Assembly (NCBI GenBank): GCA_930367215.1
Contig: OV884057.1
Location: 252,056,830 to 252,120,829 of the forward strand
Direction of reading: 5' to 3'
Length of the DNA stretch: 64,000 bases
Origin: Pollenia angustigena
Taxonomy: Eukaryota > Arthropoda > Insecta > Diptera > Polleniidae
The notes below the pieces were generated by a model that made no database searches, was not told the DNA's origin, and worked only from the letters and a program-made list of their open reading frames with translations. Of this stretch, positions 33,201-42,513 are shown one piece after another. The position numbers and the translations under genes are program-made. How positions within the stretch are numbered: position 1 is the stretch's first letter; each line of letters opens with the position of its first letter.

Positions 33201-35503
33201 ATTTCCAGGGGAGAAATTTTCCTCATATGTCCTAGCTCGAGGTATTCTACAATAACTTGGTCGTATTGTGTCTTAAGTTCTGGCTTTTGGCTAAGCATGC
33301 GCTCCATTCTCAAAAATTGGGCCATGGCAATATTTCTAGATACGCCTATTTCTTCGCCATTTTTAAAGGGTAGGGTAACAATATATCTACCCGAATCACT
33401 TCTACGTGTTGTAGACTTGTAGTGATTTTCACAGTGCGTGTCCTCTTCTGACCTCAAAACCTTTTTTGGGGTCTCCTCCACCTCCCAAAAGCGTGTGAGG
33501 ATTCGGTCCAGGGACGACGTGTTTAGTAAAGATATCGTTTTTCTAGGTGAATTTGTTGTAGAAATTGGTCCCCCCACAATCCAGCCAAATACTGTTTTTT
33601 GTGCCAAAAGGGATCCAATTGACCGCATCGGCGTTTCCATACTATATATTGAGGGGCCTAAGTCGAGGCCTATTAGTAGGTCGATGGGTCGACTTTGATG
33701 AAAGTGTGGGTCTGCAAGTTCTAATTTTGCAGCCTCTGCGAATTGTTCTGCGTTTAACGTTTGGGGCGGTAAATTGGATGGAAGGGTCTTCAAGACTGGT
33801 GCCCATACCTCTAATTTAAACGATGTGTCCACCCTGGAGCAAAGGTTAAACAAACAGGCTTTGGTAGAAGTTTCAGAAACTGTCTGACTCAAGCCGGAAA
33901 CGTGTACTATATTACGTTTTGTAGGTAAGTTTAATCGGTTTTTCAACTTGTCCGATATAAACGTGGATTGGGATCCAGGGTCGATGATTGCTCTTGCCTG
34001 GTATCTTGCGCCTCTAGTTTCGATTTGTACTATTGCAGTAAATAACAAAGTTTCTTTGTCTACTAGTTGTGTCGAGGACTGATTGTTTCCCCGCAGGGTC
34101 AAAGAAGTCAGGTTAGGGATACCTGATTTGGAAGTGGACTGTATGTATTGGGCTTGCGCTGCAGCACTTGTACTAGCTTGGTTGTCAGCGTTATTTGGTG
34201 GTAAACTTATAGGCTGGGTCACCGTTGCCTTGTGCAACAAAGTATTATGTTTTTGTTTGCACAGCCTACAACTATATTTGCTTGAGCAGTCCTTGACACC
34301 ATGATTTATTGACAAGCAATTAAAACATGAATTTGTGACTTTTACTATGTGAATTCGGTCATTCACATTCTTTTCCAAAAAATTAGGGCAGGATCGTAAT
34401 GGGTGGGGCTCTTTACAATGTTGGCAATTGTGTGTAGAGTCTTTTTGTCCCCCCTTTGATGGAAAACGTTTCTGAGATTTCGACTCGTTATTGGTTTGAG
34501 TCGCGTTTGTTTGAAAACTGTGAACCTGTCTTTGTTTAGTGAACGGTTTGGAACTTTCCTTTTTTTGTTGATAGGGTTTAGGTTGTGTGATGGCCGCTAT
34601 TGACTCTAAAGTCTTAGAATGGTGAGTCAAAAAATTGTTAAATTGTTCCCACGATGGAACTTTTGTTATTTCTTGAAGAGAGTTTTCAAATTCCTTCAAA
34701 AGTGTTCGGGGGAGCTTGGTCGAGCATAGATATACAAGAAATGGGTCCCAAGTGCCAGTTTCTACCCTTAAAGCATTTAAAGCTTGAATGCAGCCATTAA
34801 CGGTTCGTTGTAGTGTCTGAATAGATTGGCCTGAATCTTCGGTAACTTTCGGAAGGTCAAATAAAATTTTCAATTGTTCGTTGACCTGAATCCGATTGTT
34901 CTCGTATTGAAGAACAAGATTTTTCCAGGCTATATCGAAGCCTTCGTTGGTTAATGGGGCATTTGAAACTATGTTTCTAGCGTCTCCTCCAGTTTTTTGA
35001 AGCAAATGAAATAATTTTTCAATTTTACTAAGCCGCGAATTATTTAAATATAGGGCAGTAAAAAGGTCGCGGAAGGTTGGCCATGTCACAAAATCACCTA
35101 AAAACGTATCTATGTCGCAAGGTGGCAGCCGAATAGAAGAAATATCACTATTTTCTAAAGTTGGGGTGTCGGCAGACGATAATCGCTCATGTTTGTTCGT
35201 GTCATCAGTCGGGGCAGAAAGCGCCAGAATTTCCGCGTTAAGTGAGGCCAAACAAGTTTTGTATGCCGCCAGGGCCTTTTTGTACCGATCGCGAAGTTTC
35301 TGCCTGTCTATTGGTTGTTCGCCGGATTCCGGTTTCTTGTCCCTACACTCTTCATAAGCCCTTTTGATTTGCTGCCAAAGTGAGTCTAGTTCTACACGAA
35401 GAACTTCTAAACTATGAATGTCCTCACCTGCCTTTGATTCTGAATACTCGCTTTCAAAATCTAAAAGGTCATTTGTACAATTAACAAATTTATCGAGTGC
35501 CAT
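30218..35503 (-). CDS. BEL/Pao Gag-Pol polyprotein
   Basis: 1761 codons in one frame, the usual BEL/Pao layout and size. Gag (DUF1759-like, PPCDIDTFLGDFVTWPTFRD near residue 125) is followed by three Cys-rich knuckles (CQHCKEPHPLRSC ~355, CFNCLSINHGVKDC ~395, CRLCKQKHNTLLH ~412). The protease has DPGSQSTFIS near 511. RT runs from about 780 with MYRQILID and YVDDVLAGG near 914. RNase H has GFSDASEKAYSA near 1089 and WTDSTIVLAWL near 1166. Integrase has an HHCC finger (H~1398, C-x2-C ~1430), DYAGPF near 1468 and SDNGTNF near 1533. A DUF5641-like tail with QMGRI ends it. All catalytic motifs seen are present. The protein makes a cytoplasmic particle, copies the RNA and integrates the DNA. The start is the first ATG after the leader. 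Confidence 0.95.
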   Translation of the reverse strand: MALDKFVNCTNDLLDFESEYSESKAGEDIHSLEVLRVELDSLWQQIKRAYEECRDKKPESGEQPIDRQKLRDRYKKALAAYKTCLASLNAEILALSAPTDDTNKHERLSSADTPTLENSDISSIRLPPCDIDTFLGDFVTWPTFRDLFTALYLNNSRLSKIEKLFHLLQKTGGDARNIVSNAPLTNEGFDIAWKNLVLQYENNRIQVNEQLKILFDLPKVTEDSGQSIQTLQRTVNGCIQALNALRVETGTWDPFLVYLCSTKLPRTLLKEFENSLQEITKVPSWEQFNNFLTHHSKTLESIAAITQPKPYQQKKESSKPFTKQRQVHSFQTNATQTNNESKSQKRFPSKGGQKDSTHNCQHCKEPHPLRSCPNFLEKNVNDRIHIVKVTNSCFNCLSINHGVKDCSSKYSCRLCKQKHNTLLHKATVTQPISLPPNNADNQASTSAAAQAQYIQSTSKSGIPNLTSLTLRGNNQSSTQLVDKETLLFTAIVQIETRGARYQARAIIDPGSQSTFISDKLKNRLNLPTKRNIVHVSGLSQTVSETSTKACLFNLCSRVDTSFKLEVWAPVLKTLPSNLPPQTLNAEQFAEAAKLELADPHFHQSRPIDLLIGLDLGPSIYSMETPMRSIGSLLAQKTVFGWIVGGPISTTNSPRKTISLLNTSSLDRILTRFWEVEETPKKVLRSEEDTHCENHYKSTTRRSDSGRYIVTLPFKNGEEIGVSRNIAMAQFLRMERMLSQKPELKTQYDQVIVEYLELGHMRKISPLEINKYPNYYLPHHAVIKPEKLTSKIRVVFNASSPSSNKRSLNDILYPGPILQQDLVLIILKWRFFRFVYNADVTKMYRQILIDPTQTKYQRILFRKSETDLIEDYELLTVTFGVNCAPFLAIRTLLQLAEDIGTTHPLASNILQHNMYVDDVLAGGHTLNDAIKSRKELTTVLKSAGFDLMKWTSNDPRVIQDLPNETLLPLDWLNLSENAGTKTLGIKWNISSDSFTFTAPGVEMKENYTKREVLSTIAKFFDPCGWIAPVIVDAKLIMQQIWLDKVDWDDNIKPLTCIKWQKFVKNCPVINALKIPRWIQYSPNLNVEIHGFSDASEKAYSATLYVRIQSENSIFTYLLASKTRVAPIKQISLPRLELCGSVLLANLASGILPNLQATQIITYFWTDSTIVLAWLKKPPCTWSTFVGNRVSEIVDKVGNSHWQHVESKENPADIASRGCTPQELETHNLWWFGPSWLKLPKDKWPKSRSPDDTNLEAKTVKTLTTTTQEDPLNRFSNLSRAYRVLAYVLRFWRNTGVNRTRLRISSNEVTPEEITDVKTRLIILTQKQHFPEEYKQLKLKQSISSTSSILTLNPFMDQLGVIRANGRLVQSPALTYNERHPILLPYNSKFTRLLTEFTHKITIHGGNQLMIRVLRTEFWIFRLKPLVKTVINNCKTCVLYKKHTQSQIMASLPPERTTLSRPFATTGVDYAGPFNIRNFTGRACLVTKGYVCIFVCFATKAVHLEPVSDLSTQAFLAAFSRFIGRRGCPAIIYSDNGTNFVGAAELIKKDRLEFTKTLQSQVTHNYSHQNIIWKFIPPGAPHMGGLWEAGVKSFKTHLKKMIPAMKFTFEELSTILARIESCLNSRPLSPASDDPHDLNPLTPGHFLIGTPLLTPAEPDVSSENLTLINRWKRLKVIYHSFCKRWKSEYLAELHRRYKWKSQRDNVKVNDLVVIKNNNLPPNEWQMGRITKTHIGTDQHCRIVDIQTKNGIVTRPITKIVVLF

Positions 35504-36301
35504 TATTAATTTTTTGAATTAACCAGAATCGTGGAAAAAACTTTTTTAAATTGGGTCAAAAAAGTAGCTGCTAGCGATTTAACAACAACAAGTATCGAAA
35601 AAATTATAATAATTTAAAAAATTTAAGCGTCCCACAAAGCGATTTGTTTCCCCGGTATTTTTAAAAAATTGACGTAATGGTAACTCGGTTTTTATTTCTT
35701 TGGATGATGACGTCACGGTTATTTATTTTTAAAAATTGCAGCGGCAAAAAATTAAATAGTAACACAAGCAAGAATATTTGTTTCTTGTTGTATTGTATAC
35801 TTTGACTTACTTGTTGTTGTTGGGTCTTTTTTCTTTTGTGTCACTGCGTTTATTAAACCTTCTGTTGTTGTTGTTGTTGCTGTGTGTCTGCTGATGCTGC
35901 TGCTACTGCGACAAAGAATTTGGGTCCCGTTAAATTTTGTTCACTTTTAACTTTACAAACTTTGTTTTTTACACACAATTTTGATTTACATATGTAATTA
36001 ATTTTAATTTTTAATAAAAAACTAGGTACTTTTTTATATTGTTTACTGTCACACTACACTTAATGCCTTGTTTCGAAATGACCAAATGTTTATGGTTTGA
36101 TTTTTTGTGTGTGTTATTTGTTGTTGTTTAAATAAAACACTTTGGTTTTTTTTGTTGTTTTAGAGTCACAATTTTTTAATATTAGAGTCACAAAAACACA
36201 ATTTTTTGCCAAAAATTTTGTAAAAACTTTTATGTGAATTTTTGTAAAAACTTTTTTGCAAATTTTCTGTAAAAAAAACTATCCGGTTCGTTAGGACCAA
36301 A
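35504..36301 (-). other. BEL 5' leader
   Basis: About 800 bases of leader between LTR and start codon, containing TTG/CTG-type triplet runs at about 35810-35910. No ORF. It presumably holds the packaging signal. Confidence 0.6.
36283..36299 (-). promoter_or_regulatory. Putative BEL primer-binding site
   Basis: Two bases inside the 5' LTR the minus strand reads TGGTCCTAACGAACCGG, in the correct position for a tRNA primer-binding site. The tRNA is not identified. Confidence 0.6.
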
Positions 36302-36759
36302 TGTTGAGGGCTGAACTTTGAGTTTTTGCCTCAATTTTATCACGGTTCACTATATGTTCTTTTCTTTAAAATAAAAACACTTTTATTTTTAGTTTTATAT
36401 TTTTTTTGTATTTTTGTTTTATTTAATATAAAGGGTTTTAATTAAATGTATTTTGTTTTGTTCACAATTTGTTTTTACTTTATGTATGTAGGTATAAATG
36501 TTAGTTTGTTTTGTTGGGTCACAATGTTTTTTCTCTGTTACAATTTGTTTTTGTTGTTTTTCACTTTTGGTATGTTACTTGTTTTTTGTTCAACTGTCGA
36601 AACTAGAGTGAGTGTTATTTATTTTAAACATTATTTAGCAAGCTAGGCTTAGTATAAGAAAAATAATGTAATGACAGAATTTAAAACAAAGTAAATAACA
36701 ATTAAAGGACCGCTAGGTTTTTACAGGGTGCTGCGTTATAAATGAGTCATCATTAAACA
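36302..36759 (-). repeat. BEL/Pao 5' LTR
   Basis: 458 bp, at the transcription start side of the minus-strand element. It should carry promoter and polyadenylation signals. Confidence 0.95.
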
Positions 36760-37517
36760 GTTGTATTATTTAAATACCTATTATCACCTAAACATCTCCA
36801 CTCACCAGTTTTTTTAGGAATCATGTGAAGCGGGTTGGACCAGTTACTTTTAGAAGGTCTTATTATGCCAAGTTGAAGCAAAAATTCAAAATCGTTCTTA
36901 GCAGCTTGAAGACGATTTGGTTCTAAACGACGTGCTTTAGCATACACGGGCGGTCCTGTTGTTTCTATGTGATGATAGATGTTGTGTTTACTTTTAATTC
37001 CAGGAAATGCTGTTACTTGATATATATCTGGATAGTTCAATAAAAGTTTATTGTAAACACTGTCATTGTGAACTAACACTTTAATTTCCAAAGATGGCGA
37101 TTTTAAAAGTTTTCCTGGAACATGTAATAATGTTGTACCATCAATTAATACTTTTGTATTGAGATCCGGGAGAAGATGGTAATATTTTAGAAAATCTGAA
37201 CCAATAATAGGTTTAGAGACATCTGCAATAACGAAGTTCCATGAAAAATTTCTACGAAGACCTAAATCAAGGTGCATGATTTTAGTGCCAAAAGTCTGAA
37301 TTTGAGAACCGTTTGCGGCAAAAATTTTGATTCCAATATTTTCAAATTTGATATGAATTAAAGAGCTCCGAGGGATGACTGATACGTCTGCACCAGTATC
37401 AACAAGGAAACATTTATTTGAGCTATTATCTTTTACAAATAAGGGACATGAGGAAACTTGCACATCCGAAACTGTCGCAATATTCGAATGACTCTTTAGT
37501 TTTTTGAAAATGAACAT
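36760..37517 (-). pseudogene. Gypsy protease and N-terminal RT
   Basis: This minus-strand frame begins just inside the Gag end. CFLVDTGADVSVIP (residues ~38-51) is the aspartic protease active site (DTGA). Later comes AKARRLEPNRLQAAK and WSNPLHMIPKKTGEWR, the region leading to the first RT motifs. The frame is cut by the BEL LTR at 36759, within the strand that precedes DRYPIPFI. The protease would process Gag-Pol. Confidence 0.85.
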
Positions 37518-38232
37518 GGTTTGTTACATTTTAATGCTTTCTCAGCAAATCTATTGTGGTACCAACACCACTCTTTATTGCGGGATTTACAACGGTTTCT
37601 TGACTTACCAGAAGTGTTTTGGCTACCATTTCGCTCAGTACTGCGACTACGAGAAAAATTGGTAAATTTCTTCTCTAATGCATCGATCTTTTCAAAAATT
37701 TGCGGTGTTCGAAGGTTCATAATTTTATCGGCCTGAAGAGCTAAAGCATCACTTACTTGGCTTATAACCAAAATAGATCTGACATCTTCAGGAAGTTGTT
37801 CCAAAAAAAGAGTTTTGAGTAACGAATCATTGAGTTGGCCAGAAGCAAGATTTCTCATCACTTGAAGAAAATGTGAAGGCTTTTGCTCGCCTAACTCTGG
37901 ACTGACTCTTGAGATTCCGAAAATGTTTGAATTAGACGATCTTTAACAGCTTGGTACTTACTGGTACCATCAGCGGGTGGCAATTCCAATATATCCGAAA
38001 CGTGTGGCAGAAAATTTGAATCCATATTAGCAATAACGTACTGAAATTTTGTATCATCTCGCGTAATTCCAGAAATGCTGAATACTGATTCAATCTGCAT
38101 AAACCAGAGCTTGGGGTTTTCTTTCCAAAAAGGTGGAAGCTTGTGTATACTTGAAGCAGCAACGTGTAGTCTAGGAGCACCTTCAGCACTAGATCTCTGA
38201 GTTTGATTTAATATCCTTTGCGGAGAAGACAT
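37496..38232 (-). pseudogene. Gypsy Gag, frameshifted
   Basis: Two minus-strand frames, 38232-37891 and 37861-37496, together make one Gag. The first carries the retrotransposon-gag start LPPFWKENPKLWFMQIESVF and DDTKFQYVIANMD. The second has DALALQADKIMNL and a basic stretch, then a knuckle-like CWYHNRFAEKALKCNKPC (C-x3-H form). A frameshift lies near 37890. Gag forms the cytoplasmic particle in which the genomic RNA is copied. A further shift separates its end from the protease frame (overlap at 37496-37517). Confidence 0.8.
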
Positions 38233-38264
38233 TTTAGATTTTATTTAAAAAGAGTTAAAAAAAA

Positions 38265-38278
38265 CGCGAGGTCACCAA
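38265..38278 (-). promoter_or_regulatory. Putative Gypsy primer-binding site
   Basis: Five bases inside the 5' LTR the minus strand reads TTGGTGACCTCGCG, similar to the TGGTGACCCCG start seen after many Gypsy/Mag LTRs. The priming tRNA was not determined. Confidence 0.5.
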
Positions 38279-38283
38279 TTAAA

Positions 38284-38481
38284 TGTGATGTTAATTAAAC
38301 ACATTTATTTATAAAAATATTTTAATAAAATTAGTTCTTTTATTAACAAAAATAAAATTAGAATAATCAAAAAATGAAAAATTTAAATTATTAAATCAAT
38401 GAAGGTTTGTTTAAAGATGGAAAATACAAAAATTTAAAAATAATTTTTTACAAGTAAATTTAAAACAAGTGCTTCTCCACA
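38284..38481 (-). repeat. Gypsy 5' LTR (198 bp)
   Basis: On the minus strand it starts TGTGGAGAAGCACTTG and ends TTAATTAACATCACA. Direct repeat of 29115-29286, flanked by the same AGTA. Confidence 0.85.
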
Positions 38482-38760
38482 AGTATTTTTTAATTTTTCC
38501 AGATATCTTAACACTTTATTTTGTAGGCGAAGTTTTTACTGGGATGTGACCATAGCTCCCATATAAATACCACTCCCGGAAATAGCTTTAAATGCCTTAA
38601 CATCATTACAAATGTTGGCATTGATATAAAAGTTAGCTACGACAACTTCTATAAAAGCTAATATGGCATGTCCAAACTTTGTACTTTTAGCTTCATAATT
38701 GACCATATGTTAATGTAAAGCCTCTGTCTATAATAACTAAAGATGACGATGATATAATCT

Positions 38761-39914
38761 CATCAACATCTGATTGCTCATGGCTCATGGCTCCCAAAAA
38801 GCGAACACTCCTGAAAATCTGTCTAAAAAAAACGCAAAAATTATTTAAAATTTCATTAATTTGGAAGATATTAAAAGTGAAGCTTTTGGCTGAGAGAGTG
38901 ACTGAACATCGAGATGGACATTTTGTGTATGTAAAGAAAATTATTTTGAAGGTCTGCAAAACGTATTGAAAGACCACCAGTAGTCGAAGCCAAAGCCACA
39001 GCAACAAGCCCATAGAAAATATAGTAGTATAAGAAAATATATTAAATAAAATAAGCAAATGTCAAAATTCTTGTCAATTAAATCATTTAAACATGAAAAT
39101 TGTATATTAGAGAGTAGAAATATTTCCATTTAAATTACAATAAATTTCTATTACACCAATTACAACATTTTATTTAAATGACTGATTAAGAAATCACTGT
39201 TTGCTAAAACTTAATGTTTTGAAATTTTTCTTGAATTTGTTTTATTAAATTCTAAAGAATGTTTTTACAAATTATTAATGATTATTGGAGAAGTTTGAAT
39301 TTTGTTTGCAATTATGCAAATTTCAAATTGTATTTTTATTAAGTGTAACTGACTTGCAGAAAAATTTAGAGTTGGTTTTTCCCAAGCAAAGAAATATTTC
39401 GTAAAGTAGCTATTCCCTCTTTGTGAAAGTAAAAGTTAAATTAAGTTAAATAAGTTAAGTTTTTTGAACCGTACAATGGCTTCAAGCATCTAACTGAGTG
39501 TCTGGCTTTATAAACAAAAAAAAAAAAAAAACAATGTTTAGTTTCCACAAGTCACCAGACATTAAAAGTGAAATTTATTTTCTTTAGTGGTTAATGGGCA
39601 AATCCCTGAACAAAACAATATTTTATTTCTCTATACAGCAGTTTTACAAAACAAGTATAAATTCAAAAAAGTGACATATACATATATTTAGTGCTTTTGC
39701 TTATTTTTAAAACAAAATATACGGTAACACTGGTCACTGTAAGAAATACTGACTTCTTTGCTGAAGCTTTTCTTACTGAAAAAAACGTATTTCAATTTCT
39801 TAGTAATAAATAAAAAAATTATTAATAAAGTGATTGAAAGATTCAATTAAAATTTTTATTGAATACGTTAAAATGTTTAATTGAAATTTGAATTGAAAGT
39901 TAATAAATTTTGTT
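38761..39914. other. Unassigned stretch
   Basis: AT-rich. Frames of 60-121 codons on both strands at 38693-39058 have no recognised domain. A-run at 39518-39533. Confidence 0.35.
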
Positions 39915-40080
39915 TGGCTAGGAATCACACCATTTAATTTCGTGATGGTTGGTCCATATTTTACCATAGGTCCCGTACAAAGTCCACTCAGGGAAAACAC
40001 TGAATTATGTCTCATACTGTGACAAATACTAATGTTGCAATAAAATTTGGTTACTTCGCTATTGTGTTGTGGATATTAAA
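39915..40080. repeat. Fragment of hairpin-class interspersed repeat
   Basis: GTCCATATTTTACCATAGGTC, shortened here to its core TTTACCATAGGTCCCG, then CACTCAGGGAAAACACT and GACAAATACTAATG resemble the right part of the repeat at 38544-38700. Confidence 0.4.
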
Positions 40081-40999
40081 AGTATTTTGCATACTTATCA
40101 ATTTACCCTTTATAAAAATCAGCTGCTTTCATCAAACAACTTTTTTCCCGGAACAATACATCTCATACCTTTGAATGGGCGAAATAGTTTAGTAGATTCT
40201 ACTGCAACATCACGGAGGCTCACCATTTAATTAGATTTTTGTTATAATTATTAACTCGTGCGATGTTGATCTCTAGTGAAAGTACATTGGCAACGTTCCC
40301 CACTAACTTCCATAAATGCCATTGTTGGAGGTAGTGAGTAGGCGGTTTTAAAGGGCGGAGTGGGGCTGTTAATGCCATACAACCCCGCTAATTGAGTTCA
40401 TAGAAAAAGAGCCTCTTAGTAAAGTTGTCATTCATGATGAAACGTTTTTACTCCAAATCGTTATTTAGCTAAAAGTTTATTTTTTTTTCTATTGAATTTA
40501 GTTGAATGTTTGGCTGGTTAAGCATGGAAGAGAGATTAGTACCTCAACAGGATAGCAGCGAATTTAGAAAATTCTTTTGTAATTCGAATTTGAATCGCTG
40601 GTTAAGACAATAGAGGAAAAAAGCTTTGTAAATAAAAATGGATGAATGAATAGTGATGACCAGGGAAACCAGAAATATGCTCTAAAAACACGTTTTATTC
40701 GCATTAAATATGCTATCTCAATGCATAGCTTCTTCAGGGATTTTTTGGGTTTTTTATATTTCAAAAAATTAACATCCATATGGGTTTTCGTCTTAAAGGG
40801 ATTTTAGGTACGGCCGCTATATTGCTAACAAATGTTTACATTTAAAGGAAGTTAAAGCTATTTAAGAATGGGAGCTTTGGGCAAATGTGAACCGATTCTA
40901 AAATAATATAATTTGCAGTTAAATATATTTTGGGGCGAATTTAATTTAGATAGCATCTTTATAAGATGGCTTACTGACACAAAGAGTCTTATTTGGAAA
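40081..40999. other. Unassigned stretch
   Basis: A slightly GC-richer block at 40280-40400 has no recognisable coding frame. Otherwise AT-rich. Confidence 0.35.
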
Positions 41000-41190
41000 G
41001 AAGTTTTAATGGGGAGTATGTACAATTATAGACCGATTCTCACCATTTACGCAGACCTTGTCCATATTTGATCAAACTATCTGAAAAAATTGGAACTTGT
41101 ACTTTGCGCACAAGGTTAGCGTAGGCAGACAACCAGCCAGACAGACGGATGGACATATTTAGATCAATTTAAAAAGTGAAGATAAAATTC
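41000..41190 (-). repeat. Degenerate hairpin-class repeat fragment
   Basis: It contains CAGCCAGACAGACGGATGGA on the plus strand, the complement of the GTCCGTCTGTCTG-type block found in this repeat class. Confidence 0.45.
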
Positions 41191-41602
41191 GATTTATGTT
41201 TTTGTTAAAAGTTTAGTAATTGTACAATAATTGTTTCTCTTTCTTTGATGTAAAAGTGTTTCTAAGGTGATTTAAGAAGAAAGTGAGAAGAAATGATTTT
41301 TCTTAAATCTTTATTTATGGCTTAAGTTAGGAAGCATTCAATTTAAGTTTGAGGAATAGATTTTATGTCTGGCCGCCATTAATTTTGAATTTAAGTTTTC
41401 TTTGATTTTTCTTTGAAGCTAGTAAGTCGAGCAGATTCTTTGATATTTTTGTTGAATATTATGTGAGATGAAAGCAAGAGCATTGAGTTTTATAGCTTTA
41501 ATATTGAAAAGTATATTTTACTATACTAGGCAACAGCTTTGTGTACCAACATGTGACTGAAATTAAGAAAAATTATCTAGAAAAAAAGGAAGTCAAGTTT
41601 AA
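41191..41602. other. Unassigned spacer
   Basis: AT-rich; nothing recognised. Confidence 0.3.
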
Positions 41603-41620
41603 TTAAAACAAAATATATTT

Positions 41621-42262
41621 ATACCAACACCACAAAAGTGGTGAGGGTATTATGCATTTGTGCTGAAGTGTGTAATACCTTAAAATATTGGTCCTAGACC
41701 TACCTTAAGATATACCGATCGACTCAGAATCACTTTCTGATTCGAACTAACGATGTCCGTCCGGCTGGCAGGTCCATGTAACCTTAAACGCAAAGTACAG
41801 GTCGCAGTTTTGGAGATAATTTGATAAAATTCGGGGCATAGGTTCTTATGGGCACAAGACACAAGCCTATTGATTCGTAGGACCAGGGGGGAAGAAATTT
41901 CTTCCTCTCAGAAACTATCACACCGATTTTAATAAAATTTTAAACATAGATAGAAACATATCTTAATGGACACAAAAGGGATGCATTTTTTAAAAAATAG
42001 GACCACGAGGGGAGACAGGGGCAATTTCTGCCTCTCAAACCTATTTTAATGCAATTTAAAACATAGATACATCCATATCTATATGTACACATTAGGGGAG
42101 GTGGGCTGCAATTTTGCCTCTCACAAACTTTCAAACCAATTTAAATGAAGTTTATAAACATAGACAAATCCATATTTATATGGGCATATAAGCATGATGG
42201 GTTTTTTAATACTGTGGTGTAGGGTATCATATGGTCGGGCTTGACCCACTATACTTTCTTAC
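41621..42262 (+). mobile_element. Hairpin-headed retroposon, complete copy with 18-bp TSD
   Basis: It starts ATACCAACACCACAAAAGTG, forming a small hairpin (CCAC...GTGG), then GAGGGTATTATGCATTTGTG. Three tandem units follow at about 41920, 42045 and 42133 (core TTTTAAT...AACATAGA...CATAT). It ends GTCGGGCTTGACCCAC then TATACTTTCTTAC. TTAAAACAAAATATATTT is present on both sides (41603-41620 and 42263-42280). Such a long exact duplication points to target-primed retroposition, yet there is no poly-A tail and no ORF. A 60-codon minus frame at 41680-41862 is not convincing. Confidence 0.8.
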
Positions 42263-42280
42263 TTAAAACAAAATATATTT

Positions 42281-42505
42281 TTTTTGTAGCTTAGAGGGAA
42301 AAAACTTTTTTATTAAAGTAACGTTGGTGCAGAAACATTTTAAAACTTAAAATAATAAAATTAACCAGAAAACTTGTGCGGGAATTCCGGTGATTTTTTT
42401 ATTCTGAAAATTCAGTAAAGATTATTTATGAAATAAATTATCAGAAAATGCTTGCTGCTAAATCGGAAATTTTACATTTAAATCAACGAAGAAGTCCTAA
42501 ATTTG
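42281..42505. other. Unassigned spacer
   Basis: AT-rich; nothing recognised. Confidence 0.3.
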
Positions 42506-42513
42506 GTTCAAAT

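Larger units (their letters stand above)
29498..36759 (-). mobile_element. Complete BEL/Pao LTR retrotransposon, very young
   Basis: Two 458-bp LTRs (29498-29955 and 36302-36759), TG...CA ends, flanked by the 5-bp TSD GTTGT (29493-29497, 36760-36764). I found a single difference between the LTRs (T at 29769, G at the matching base of the right copy). One uninterrupted polyprotein frame fills the interior. The element lies in the Gypsy RT. Near-identical LTRs, a clean TSD and an open frame mean insertion was recent and the copy may still be active. No env-like frame is seen. Confidence 0.95.
29115..38481 (-). mobile_element. Gypsy-type LTR retrotransposon, internally deleted, split by BEL element
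   Basis: The LTRs at 29115-29286 and 38284-38481 start TGTG and end CACA on the plus strand and are flanked by AGTA on both sides (29111-29114, 38482-38485). The element reads on the minus strand. Gag is at 38232-37496, protease and the start of RT at 37517-36760; RT resumes at 29497-29287 on the other side of the BEL insertion and runs straight into the 3' LTR after FGLRNAG. The rest of RT, RNase H, integrase and the polypurine tract are missing. Non-autonomous by deletion, then further disrupted. Confidence 0.85.
28917..38543. mobile_element. CCCAGTAAAAACTT MITE hosting the Gypsy/BEL nest
   Basis: Inverted ends CCCAGTAAAAACTTC at 28917 and 38543, with a body of only about 260 bp once the Gypsy element is removed. 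The ends match the MITE at 18356-18918 except C/T at one site. Confidence 0.6.
28570..38760. repeat. Degenerate hairpin-class interspersed repeat that hosts the nest
   Basis: Left part 28570-28916 has GATGTTCGTCCGTCAGTCT and GAGAATCGGTGCAAAATTTT. Right part 38544-38760 has GTGACCATAGCTCCCATATA and CACTCCCGGAAATAGC. These blocks recall the repeat at 63288-64000 and the scrap at 39915-40080, which also have GTCCGTC stretches and cannot-code AT spacers. The two parts would be contiguous without the MITE at 28917-38543. Boundaries are approximate. Confidence 0.5.

Noticed and set aside
30480..35357. Many plus-strand frames of 60-108 codons inside the BEL element
   Set aside because: They are shadows of the minus-strand polyprotein, which has clear domains.
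41621..42262. Helitron assignment based on the 3' hairpin
   Set aside because: Helitrons insert without a duplication; this copy has an exact 18-bp TSD.
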